Below, one piece after another: positions 1 to 10,236 of a stretch of DNA of 64,000 bases; position 1 is the first letter of the stretch; each line of letters starts with the position of its first letter. The notes below the pieces were generated by a model. That model had not been told where the DNA came from and did not search any database. It worked only from the letters and a program-made list of their open reading frames with translations. Origin of the DNA: Lentinus brumalis (Eukaryota; Basidiomycota; Agaricomycetes; Polyporales; Polyporaceae); contig MARA01000026.1 in the NCBI GenBank assembly GCA_001792895.1, positions 1 through 64,000 on the forward strand. The letters are read 5' to 3'. The translations under genes were made by a program, and so were the position numbers.

Positions 1-67
1 CGGTCTTAGAGCTCATGTACGACGCCCTCTCGCGTCGTCCGGACATGTTCGAGACCGGCCTTCCTCG

Positions 68-1065
68 CCCATGCCCGGGCGGCACCCGACCACAAGATCA
101 GCCATATCTCCCCCAGCCGCGGACGGATCGGGTGCAAACCACAACGCAGGCGACGCACTGAACACTCCGCACCGACGGCTCTACGCCGAAGTCCCTCCGC
201 GGAGGTCTCAAAATCGCTCCGAAGACGCGATTTCATTGCATCTTCGCCCGCCGGCCGCTGCTCCCGGCTCTCTCGCCCGTGCATCGTGCCCGGCCGGCGC
301 GCAGCAACTTGCACCTCGTCAGAACGAACCTCAAGAGTCATCAAAGCCCGTTGCGCGCCATGAAGACGCGTTTCAAAACCGGAGTCGACACGCCTCCTGC
401 CCGTGTGCCCGGCTGCACCCGGACACCTAGCCGGCCGTATCTCCACCACCCCGCGGCTGATCGCAGTCGAACCGAGTGCACTCGGACGCACTGAACAGTG
501 CGCATCGACTGCACCGCACGGCGCGTCGCTCCTCGCCCGTCGCAAAACCGCCTTCGAGGAGCGATTTCATTGCGCTCGTCCGCACGCGCGCCTTCCGCCC
601 GCTCTCTCGCCCGTGCATCGCGTCCGGCCGGCTCGCAACGACTTGCGCTGCTGTACGACGACCCTCAAGGCACTGTCCGAACCGGTTCCGCATCACCAAG
701 ACGCGTATGAAAATCTGACCTCGCCCGCCTCCCGGGCAGTATGCCCGGCCATACCCGACAGTCGGCCGGCCATAACTCGACGATCTCGCGGCCGACCGAC
801 GTCAACTCAAGTGCACTCGGGTGCCATAACGGATGCGCATCGACGGCCCGCATCCACGGGGTGCTCTCGTCAAGTCTCCAGACCGCTCTCGAGGACCGAC
901 TCTCGAGGACCGACTGCACGGCCGACTCCCACACCTTCTCCTGGGCCAGCCTTCTTCTCACCCGAGCCGCGGACAGTCTCAATACATCGAAGCGGTCCTC
1001 AAGAGCGTGCTCGACATCCATCTGCGTCGCTCGGACGCGTCCTGGAATCTCCCTCAGGCGACGGG
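68..1065. repeat. Degenerate tandem repeat, about 334 bp x 3
   Basis: Three diverged head-to-tail units of about 333-335 bp. The landmark GACGCACTG recurs near 152 and 485, GTGCACTCGG near 476 and 811, and the block CTCTCGCCCGTGCATCG near 270 and 605. Each unit carries a MHGRES...MKS-like translation on the minus strand, so the repeat may descend from coding sequence, but no intact gene is evident. Near 886-913 a 14-bp element (CTCTCGAGGACCGA) is directly duplicated inside the third unit. Confidence 0.6.
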
Positions 1066-4000
1066 CAAGCCCGAGGGACTCGCGGACAAGAGCCTCGAGC
1101 CTCATATGCCGGCGAAGCGGCCCAGCACTCCACGCACAAGTCAACGCCGCCGTCAAGCGAGAGCAGCGAAGGCTCTCAGGCAGTCTGCACTGCTCTCGCC
1201 CGCCGCACCGTCAGGGACCGCATCGAGAGTCGCCAATCCACGCATGGCGAAGTGCGCGCAACTCTGCCAGGGACGCTGCGGCACACCGCCAATCCGTCTC
1301 CAGACCCGGACCGGCCGAAATCGAACTCGCCGCACACAGGACAAAGCTGCGGCGTCATGGGAAACCGGCGGGAGGGAATCAGGAATCATAGCGCGAGCGC
1401 GAGCGCGGGCACGACGGAGTCTCGGGTTATACGCCCGACGCCGTCGTGCTCGCGCGTCGCGGCCGCGCTGCGTAGTAGACAACGCGTGTGCAGCGTAGTC
1501 TCTGGGAATATATCTCTTACGCCCTCTCACAACTCCATCTGCTGCACTACAAGTGCGGTCAGTATGCCTGGAACGAGAACGGCGGCGGGATGCCAGTATG
1601 GGTAGTCTCGACGACGTCTGCTGGCCGCTAGGAACGCGTCCGACTCCGAAGAGCGCAGACGACGTCCTAGCGGCCTCTGGGGCACTGCGCCGAGAGCATG
1701 AAGTAGTCAGTTCCTGTACCACATCCTCTCGAGAACGATAGCACTCACGTTTATACGATTCGTCGAATGAAACACGTCTTGCTTGAGGACTACAGAGTGA
1801 GCTCGTCAGTACTGTCGCGCTTCGGAGCAACAGAGGCACGCACATGTCCCGGAAGGTTGCGCGGGCTTGCCAGGTGAGGCTTGGAAAGCGATCTGCATAA
1901 ACGTCCGACGTCAGCATATGTTGCGCCTGATACCTGCGAACCCGGACGACGTACCATTGCGACTGAAGGGTCGAAGACGGCACGCTGGTCGCTGCACAAA
2001 GGTCGGCGACATCACCAGTGTCGTGTAGTCGTGCTGCACGGGCACGCATAGAGACGCGATGGGGGTGCGTCAGCGAAGAACGGCGTGACGAAACGCACAC
2101 ACCTATTTGAGCCCGTGAGGCCGTCCTCTCGGAGTCGAGTTGAGCATGCCGCTGTCACGCCGCGGTGTGAGCATCGAACTGTGAGCTGCACGAGCTTGAG
2201 GCTCACCATGACCGTGTCGAGAACCGCTCGTTGGTGCTCAGAAGCTCGTGCTATGTCGGTGTGCGCATGATACTTGCTACTGATAGTACCTACTAGAAGC
2301 TGTCAGTGTACGATAGTTTAATGAAGAGCGATGCATACTTACCTCGTACCTGTGTGAGCGTGTAGACCGAGCAACAGAGAAGACGACATGAGAGAAGCGT
2401 AGAGTGGTGGAGTAGCATAGAGGTGACGTGACTGAAAGACATGAAGTGGGGATGGGATACTATACGAAGGCTACGGGGCTATGGCGACGACGAACGAGCA
2501 TCGGGAGGATGAAGGACTCGTAACATAAAGGCAATAGTAAGAGAGTAGTAATACAAAGCTACAGACAAACGTCAAGGGAGCGGGAAACGTGGCAACAGGC
2601 GGGAGAGGCAGCATGGGCGGTGACAAAGGGCGGGAGGGATGGGCGAAGTCGAGCGCGAGGACGGAGGCACTTATAGAACGCAGGACTCCAAGCCCGAAAT
2701 AATCCAGCGTTCTCACTATCCGGGGTCCGAGTGCCAGCAGAGACTTGAGGACGTAACATGCCTGCTCTTCGTCCAACCAGCGGGCGACACGGAGTCTTCA
2801 GGGCATGGAAGAGCAGGACCACGGAGTCCAGACGGAGGGAAAAGATTGAGACGAGTCGAGGCGAGAGAAGCTCGTGCATCTAGTGCGACTTACGGCACAT
2901 AGACGCCAGAGAGCTGATGGGGATATTCTGGCTCGAATGATGGTCGTAGTGGCGGCGGACGGAGGGAGGAGGCCAGGGTGATCGAATAGGAGCATTCTGC
3001 GCATTTTCCTGCGTTTTCTGCCAGTTTCGGGTGCCTTCCTGTCTTGTACCCGAGTAGTAAGCTCTATAGTTGCGAGCCAACGGAGCCTAGAGCTCACCGG
3101 AGTAGTGGGATCTGCCGTGCAGGTGTTGCAGTTGCGCCGGGATTCCAAGTTGGAGTGCCGGCTTAGCTGTACCCCGAGTTCTGCAAGATCTAGCATGTAC
3201 CAGTCAGAATAGCGCGCGCGCGGCACAACAATACATACTACTTACCTTACGAGTGTTGTCCCAGTGTGTCCCTCTCATCCGTACTGCAAGCATCAGAGGG
3301 ACAGAGAGCCGCCGAGCGTTCAATGTGCGGCGTCGAAGCCCAAGAGCGCTTAGATTTCCTTTTGCGTCCACGGTCCGAGGCGGCGGCGCCACGGGCTCGT
3401 CTTCATGCTTCGTCCACAGTACAGCTCAATCTCTGACCGTCTCACTCGTGTTCTGCTCTCGTCAGCCACCTTCTGCACCTGTTGCGCTCTAGGCGTCTCT
3501 CTGGGATCACTTCAAGCTTCATCTCCCCGCTGTTCAATCCCACTTCAAGTTCCTCTCGCGATCTCAAGCTCGAGTGCGGCGACCTCAAGCTCTCCCCTCC
3601 CTCGTCCGTAAGCGGCGACATATTACAAGGTAAGTGACACATTGCTGCATGAATTGTAGGCTCTATATACACAGGACAAACACTACGCAGACCTGGGTAG
3701 CCTGAGGGGCATCTCCTCGTCGCCATACAATCAACTTGAAGCTCGGCCTCCAATCATTCGAGTCACTCCAGCAGAGGCAGACGATTATCTGCGAGCCGGA
3801 GGCGCGTGAGTTACGGCGGCGGAGTAAAGGCGGAATTTCCTGACGCGGCTTCTTGCGCGACGCGCTCCGCGGTCGTGCTCTGGATGTGTCCACGGTCAAC
3901 GTCCGCGGCACTCCGTCCCCGTACCTCTCAATCATTCCCTCTCATTCTCTGCTAGCATAGAGCCTTGCTCATGCAGGCATCGCAATACTATAGCTACTCG

Positions 4001-4916
4001 TTCGCAATCATGTATGGCAGCCAGAGATATGTACAGCACAATCCAGGCAGAATGACTATTCAAATTCACGAATGAACATTCAGGGTCTGCGCACAGTTTT
4101 TTGGGCAATATGAATTGCTGATCCAGAATGAGGCGGCCGTATGGTCATGGCAGAGAAGTCCGCTCCGCTTAGTGTCTGGGAAGTCCGTCCTACGTAAATT
4201 CCTGCGGCCGCCATATGATCAGATTGACCTATCCAGTACTACTCCCCGCCAGTGATCTCCTGCGTTCAAGTCTGAATTGACTCTAGTATAGCATATAGTA
4301 GAGTATGTTATGTCAGTAGCTGTATGTCCTGCACCTAAGCCCCTTCAGCCCTGCCCTGGAAATGCTCATAAAGGTTCTGAAGCATGCCTGCGGGTATCCA
4401 GGCAGAGAGCCTGATGCCGTCATGACATCCATACTTCATGCTTCTTTAGTCGGCCCTGTTTCACCCTGATCGGACGGCTTCTTATTGCCGAAGCCCGAGG
4501 ACCCTGAATGTCAGTTCCTGGGACACTCTCAGGTGCCTTTGTCGCTCCCAATGTGACCCTGCACCTCTGAGGCTGGTAGTATACAAGACATTCAGCTCTG
4601 CAAACCAGGAGGATGGGCTGGAGATCATAATATGCAGGGGCGAATGTAGAGACATTGCTTTGACTGACTTCGGAACATGCTGTCATACAACGGCGCCCAA
4701 GAATCAGCCCTCAGAGAGGTTAGTAGCATCCCAAATACGGAAGCGGCCTCTACGCAGATGCCATCTAGGATCACATGGCAAATTCGGAAGTCGGAACACT
4801 ATCACCGCGTCCCTCGCCGTGCCGCAGTACACACCCAGATCTCTGTAGTTTGATAAACAGTATATTGCATTGAACATGTTTCTCTACAGTACACCCGCAT
4901 CCGCAGCCAGACTGTC
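1066..4916. other. Long stretch with no supportable gene
   Basis: Open frames up to about 300 codons exist on both strands in the GC-rich first part, but none shows domain-like composition and they overlap one another. Two strong donor-like sites on the minus strand (complement of CTTACCT near 2340 and of CTTACCTTACG near 3243) hint at a spliced minus-strand transcript. No coding model could be assembled. Confidence 0.4.
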
Positions 4917-5768
4917 ATGCAGAGCGACTGCAACGACCTAGGGAAGCTGTCGCGAGATGAAGCCCTCGATAGACTTCGAAACAACATCGTGAATGGTCTG
5001 GGTGGGTCCACCGGTACACTACGAATTCCTGTTGCTTATCTCCTCGCTCGCGTCACGATAGCGGAGGCGACGGGAAAGGCAGACGTCGCCATGCATTGGG
5101 AGGAGTATGGCTACGTCGACTGTACGGTCTGCGGCGAGGGGAAGATGCTCGAGGGGTGGCCGGGGCACATTCCATTCGGCGAGCTGTGTCGGATTCGAGG
5201 CGGCGCGGCACCATTCAGAGAGCTGCTCGCGCTGTGGAATGCAGGGATACTGCGATGGCGCGACGCCACGGCAGAGGACCTGCGCAAGGCAGAGCTCGAC
5301 CACAGGAGCATTCTTCCAAGTACGCCCGTTCCTCCGCGACCACGGGGCGGGTCTGCTCCTCACACCGACGCGCAGTGGATCGTGGGCACGCTCACGATGC
5401 ACGTCGCTACTCCCGCCGCCATACGCTGCAAGTCGCCGCCGCCCGACGCTCGCACGGACGATGAGTCAGTCCGACCGAAGAAGCGTCGCCGCCAGAAGAA
5501 GCCGGCGGACGATAGCGCGGAACCTGGACCTTCTGCGAAGCGCCACCGCCGTGACAGGGCTCCCACGGACACCCCGTCCACGCTGCGATTCCGGCTCGGG
5601 CAACGGTCGAACAACAACACCGCCCCAGTCCGTCGATTCTGCAACGTGAAGAACGGGGTGAAGACGCCCCAGTGGATCCTTGAAGATGACTCTGCACCCG
5701 GGGGATACATTGTCCTCCCGAACGAGCTGGGGCTTGCGTTGGAGGAGGGCAGAGCAGTCTTGGAATGA
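4917..5768 (+). CDS. Hypothetical basic protein with nuclear-localisation-like cluster
   Basis: Single-exon frame of 283 codons. I do not recognise the family. The first ~130 residues look like a folded domain rich in Trp and acidic residues, with one CTVCGEG segment near residue 66 that has too few cysteines to call a zinc finger. From about residue 185 the protein turns charged and low-complexity, with the basic cluster PKKRRRQKKP and a second run KRHRRDR, resembling a bipartite nuclear localisation signal. The C-terminal ~45 residues look ordered again. The ATG at 4917 is the first in frame. Neighbours are gene-poor on both sides. A nuclear protein is an inference from the basic clusters only. 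Confidence 0.55.
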   Translation: MQSDCNDLGKLSRDEALDRLRNNIVNGLGGSTGTLRIPVAYLLARVTIAEATGKADVAMHWEEYGYVDCTVCGEGKMLEGWPGHIPFGELCRIRGGAAPFRELLALWNAGILRWRDATAEDLRKAELDHRSILPSTPVPPRPRGGSAPHTDAQWIVGTLTMHVATPAAIRCKSPPPDARTDDESVRPKKRRRQKKPADDSAEPGPSAKRHRRDRAPTDTPSTLRFRLGQRSNNNTAPVRRFCNVKNGVKTPQWILEDDSAPGGYIVLPNELGLALEEGRAVLE

Positions 5769-7984
5769 CGTACTGTGTCCTGTATTCATGCGCATAGGAT
5801 ACCTCAACATATTCTTGCATTTCAGCCGGTCAGCGAGGATAGAGTCAGCCGAGGACGGCGGCCCGACAGGGCACCTTCCGGTGCACACCGGACGGCCGTC
5901 CGTAGCTGATTCTTCCCACTGTCTGCACGGGTAGTCCGGGCAGTGCGGGCGGTCGGAAGCTGGCGACCGTTTCGGGTTAGCGAACTTCAAACGGGCACGG
6001 GTTGTTGTCGTACAAACAAGGACAATGTGGGTGATTTCCTCACGCCCGAGGTCCCTTTCTCTCCATGCTCACCCACGCTCTCGACCTCTCGCTATGCAAC
6101 AGCTCCTCAACGCTATGCTTCAGCCTCGAACGTACGCTAGGTGAGTACTTACCTGTCGAGCCGGGGTGTGAAGGATGCAGTTGCACCTGGAGGCGTGTTG
6201 TCGTGGGCGACGCCGCCAGCGCAGACGTGGAGTAACGCGGCGCGGGAGCATTTCTGCCGGGCGACGACGCGTCCGAGTCAGCCTCCTGCCCCTCGACGCG
6301 TCGTAGACGTGCCAGTGCCTTGGCCAGTACGTGTCGTGCAGTAGGCACGCATGCGAGCAGGTCGTCGACGACGTGCAGCGCGAGATTGCTAGGTTCGCGT
6401 CAGACAGAGTCAGAGTTGTCGGGTAGCGCGTCCAGTACATTCTCACCTGTGTCCTGACATGCCATGTATGTTCGACGCGTTCGATCGCGTCTTCTGCTTC
6501 CCTCCTCGCCGGCCGCTGCTTCTCCGCGTTTGCACGGCCGCCCGGGGTCGACTTCAGCTTGTTTTCTGTGTATATTGCGTTCTTGCTGACACGTATCCCT
6601 CACAAGGTCGAGGAAGAGGCATGTGGGCTGGAGACGTGGCTGCGAGCGTCGTCGCTGGTGGCGGTTCCTGGTGAGTGCCAGCGTCTGAGTTTCCATCTTC
6701 GGGATGATGACACCACGCGTCGCAGCGCCGGCGTCGCGCTTCGGCCTTCAAGTTCGACGGACCTAGTTCAGCTCGCAGACGGCAGCAAGTACGGCCCCAG
6801 CGTGCACGATGCAGACAAGAGTTCCAGAGCCAGCCAGCACACAGAGAGGTACGCAAAGCAGTGAGCAGTAGAGTCGGGTTTGACTCACCTTCGTGATTGA
6901 TTCGCAGTTCTCTAGATCGACGCAAGACGGAAGCCAAGACCTAGTACAGGGAGACAGAGCATAGGTGCGCACTCGTCGCACAGCGCAGTATCCAGACGTC
7001 CGGACTCACCTGCTCGAATATAGATCGGCATTTTACAGCGGGCAGAAGCGTCGTGCGACGAAGAGGAGAGCAATGTCGAGCCGCAGGGTCTGAGAAGGTG
7101 CGTACGGCATGCTCGGCAGGCGGCGCGTGTGTTGAGGTGCGGCGGTCGCAGAAGATCGTGCTTCTCACTCACCTTGTTTCTGGTTGCGCGTCGCGAAGTC
7201 GTCGCCGGCCACTGCTGGCTGCACGCGGGCGCCGAGCTTCGCTCTGTCGGCGGCAGGGAGGGAGACGCGAAGGATGGAGGTGGTGGTCGAGGAGAAGAGA
7301 GTTCGAGGGATCGAGGAGTATATAACCGGCACTCGCTGGTCTGGAGTCTGGACGCAGGACGTCATGACGTCAGGCGTCGCGCTGCTGTTCGGGAGTCCGA
7401 GACACACGTCGTGCGCGCGAGAAAGCTATTATTGTGAGTACTTCTGGCCGAACCTCTTGTACATGTACCTACGCTGACAGTGCGTTGTGCGCAGCGTCGA
7501 ACTCGTGTCCCTGGCCGCCCACCATGTCTCCGGCAGCCTCGCAGGCTCCTCCTGCTCTACGCCGGCCACTAGAGGGGTCGCAAACGGCGGAGGGAGTCGC
7601 GGAGGGGACTCGGGACGACGTTCTGGCAGAAATGGCGAGGATGCGGTTATTGAAGACGCGCTCAAGGTTCGCGCACAGCGGTGAGCAGCTCCGGGGCAAT
7701 GGCGTGGCGACGCGCGGTGCGTCTGCGCAGGTCAGGTACTTAGCCGGTGCAGCACATAGCTCGGTGTGGCTAGCAGGAGCACGGGTCGGACGTTTCGCGC
7801 GGATCAGGCTGGAAGTGTGTCGTAGCCTCGTGTCCGCGGCGAATAGCGTCTCGGCTCGGGAGCTAACCACCGCGAACCTTCGCGCGGGCGCAGAGTGAGT
7901 GCGTGCGCCGCTGCTTGTGGGACGAACCCGGCTGACCGCAATCTAGTTAGCTACGCAGGAAAGCAGCCGGTCTGGAGGAGGAAC
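5769..7984. other. Gene-poor stretch with several splice-donor-like motifs
   Basis: No convincing protein-coding model. On the minus strand there is a series of consensus donors (complements of TTACCTG near 6149, TCACCTG near 6445, CTCACCTT near 6885, CTCACCTG near 7004, CTCACCTT near 7168), and on the plus strand GTGAGT near 7433 and 7895. The open frames between them are short and compositionally biased. This may be a multi-exon non-coding or fast-evolving transcript; no homology can be claimed. Confidence 0.35.
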
Positions 7985-9897
7985 TCACGGTGCGGTGCGC
8001 CGCGGTGTCGAGACCGCCGAGTGCGCGAAGGGGCCCAGCTTGTAGTAGACAACGAAATATATTTTCTGCGTGCTGTACTCGTACATGCCCGGCCTGAGGC
8101 CTGAGTGTCCCTGTGTCTCCCGCCAGCCCGCCGAGTCTGCCCCGCGTACTCTGCCCCGCGTACTCACCCTGCCCCCACCCCGTACTCTGCCCACCCACCC
8201 CGTACTCTGCCCACCCTTCGTGCGCCCCTGCCGCGTGTAGGTGCCGGTAACAAAACGTCTTCTGCTGCAACGAGCATAGTCCCCGCGTCCCCGGCCCGCC
8301 ACCGTCCGCCCCGTCGCCCCCGTCGGCCCCGTCCGCCCTGCCATCACCGCACGCCGCCTCTTCCGCCGCACGGGGCCTGTCGAGCTGCTCGCCAGAGCGT
8401 CGTCCGTCGCTGCGCGCATCGGCTGTGCGAGCTCGTCCCTCCTCTTCTTCGTCGTGTTTCGCGGCTTGTACCCCGCAGCCTGGTAGAGGTCGGGGAACGC
8501 ATTGCGGAAACGGTCGCGCAGATCGGTGGATCGCCGGTTCTGCGCCTGAAAGATCGGGTCCTTAACGATCGTCGCCCAGACTGTGCCGTGCTTGTCGTAT
8601 CCGGCCTTGAGTGCACGGTCCTCCTCCTCGGTGAACGGCCGCCGCTTCTTGCTCCGCGTCTTCTCGAAGATGGAGCTGCCGTCTGGGAGCGCGGAGCGCA
8701 CCTTGGTGGAGAGGTGCGTCTTCGCGTTGGGTAGTGCTGCCTGTAGGCATCGGGGTAGTACGTGCGGAACCTGCAGCAATATGGTCAGTATGGGGGTTGC
8801 AGGGATATGCTGGGACATAATTGGGAAATGAACCCGTGAAGGTGGCTGTCGACCCACTGCATCCCGTAGTAGGGTCATGCAGATCTTGGTGACGTTGCTG
8901 CTACGCGTCACCAAGCAGCACTACGAACTGCGGCAGAGGAAGTGCTGTATCGTCCACCGCGCTGCCTCATAGCGCACCCAGGACGTACCGTCGGGTAGTC
9001 AGGGGGTATATCTATACTCTCACTGTATGTGGATGAGGCTACCGCACGCCCTGCAGCCTTAAGCACAGGGTCATGCAGACCCCGGTGACGTTGCCTACTG
9101 CACCTCTGCCAAGGAGCACAACAACCAGTGCGCAAAGCACACGGGAGCCGACGCGTCTCGGTCATGTAACGCAACGGGTCGTAGCCAGTTCGGTGACCAC
9201 CCGTACCAGCGTCCTCTAAGTCAGAGGGTAGACATATAGAGGACGAGGACGCGAAGATAGTGGTCTGGGGAGAACGTTGGAAGTTCAGAAGTCGATCAGG
9301 CAGGAGCACTTCCACTGCCACTGTTCTCGTACATACTCCTCGGATTGCATGGACAAGGAGACTCATCACGCACCTGTCCTTCAAGTCCACCGGGGACCGC
9401 CATCGAACCTGAAGTCGGGGTCGTTGAGGATAGACTTCCAGTTCCCGACACCCCACTGTCACCGCGCCGAGCATATGAGCACCCGACCTCTACTGCCTCA
9501 CAAGGCCAGCCACGCACCTTGTTGCATCCCGCAACGAGCATCTGCGTCTCCTCCATCGTCCACTTCTTCCTAGGCTTCTTCTCCGGCCTGTCCGAGAGAT
9601 GTGCGGGTGGTTGCGCGCCGTCTCCGTCCGCGGCGATCTTGCGCATCTTGCCCTTCTTCACCTCGTCCTCGTCTTCCGCGTCCGCGGAGTGCACGCCGAG
9701 CCCGGTGTCGTCGCGGAAACTCCAGCGGGGAAGACGCGGGGCGAGGAGGGTAACGCAAGTGAAACGCGGCGCTGCTTCCCCGACTGTGACTGCGACGATG
9801 ACGACTGAGACACGGGGAACGGTGCGGTGAACGAGAACGTCGACGTGAAGGGCTGTGCGGACGTCGAGGGGACACTAGAGCTCATTGTCGAGCTCAT
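7985..9897 (-). CDS. Two-repeat Myb/telobox DNA-binding protein, frame-disrupted
   Basis: Likely nuclear, possibly telomere-repeat-binding. Model: exon A 9897-9518, intron, exon B 9455-9374, a 603-bp intron, exon C 8770-7985. The first Myb repeat reads KKWTMEETQMLVAGCNK, then after splicing WGVGNWKSILNDPDFRFDG, then the telobox-like RSPVDLKDR. The second reads RRPFTEEEDRALKAGYDKHG...NRRSTDLRDRFRN. Tryptophan spacing and the (V/T)DL(K/R)DR(F) helix fit the Myb/SANT telobox class (TRF/Taz1/Tbf1-type). The tail is Gly/Arg rich. Three single-base frame breaks interrupt it: between the Ser-rich N-terminus and the acidic segment before repeat 1 (about 9700), between FDG and RSP (about 9398), and between RQHYP and NAKTH (about 8730). 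Each would be cured by one extra base, and no stop codon interrupts the conserved parts. The gene is either decaying or carries assembly errors. Confidence 0.6.
8130..8215. repeat. Short tandem repeat in the 3' coding part of the Myb gene
   Basis: Repeats of CCGTACTCTGCCCAC-type units (about 17-22 bp, with CTGCCCCGCGTACT variants). They encode the Gly/Arg/Ser/Thr-rich C-terminal tail of the minus-strand Myb protein. Just beyond, 8290-8345 is a run of CCCCGTCGGC-like units encoding Gly-Pro/Arg-Thr repeats. Confidence 0.7.
8868..9245. repeat. Direct duplication inside the long Myb-gene intron
   Basis: The block GGGTCATGCAGATCTTGGTG near 8874 recurs as GGGTCATGCAGACCCCGGTG near 9070, followed in both by GACGTTGC and a CAAGGAGCAC/CAAGCAGCAC element. 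Later both copies carry GGGTA followed by TATAT/ACATATAG. Period is about 197 bp. The duplication accounts for much of the unusual intron length. Confidence 0.55.
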
Positions 9898-10236
9898 CGT
9901 GGGTTGGTGGAGGGTCGCAGCTGTCGAAAGTGATGGCGGTTATGAGAGCGTTACGGGGCCTCCACAGCTCGTTATGATGTCGAGAGGTAGGAAATGAAAA
10001 GGAGCTCGACACGTTGGGGATTCCTGTGATATGTGGAACGCGCTGATGGACATGCGCTTGCCGCGAGGTGGCCGTCGCGGACAAAGCCCCGCTCGCTTGC
10101 TGCGCTGTGCCGCTCGGGGAGCTCAGCCACACACCTGGCCACACCTCCCCGCATCCTGCAAGCGATTTCTTGCCACAAGAACAAGCTACATTAAGGGTCC
10201 GAGGGGGTACTATACACGAGATGACGACTACAACAT
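9898..10236. other. Intergenic: Myb promoter and RPN9 3' side
   Basis: 339 bp between two co-directional minus-strand genes. It should hold the upstream region of the Myb gene and the 3' untranslated region of RPN9. No distinct promoter or polyadenylation element is clear. Confidence 0.4.

Noticed and set aside
403..1605. 400-codon plus-strand open frame
   Set aside because: It runs through the degenerate tandem repeat, overlaps long frames on the other strand, and its translation is Arg/Ser/Pro-biased with no domain features; GC-rich DNA readily gives such frames.
1153..2100. 315-codon minus-strand open frame
   Set aside because: Compositionally biased (Arg/Ser rich), partly in the repeat region, no recognisable motif or intron structure.
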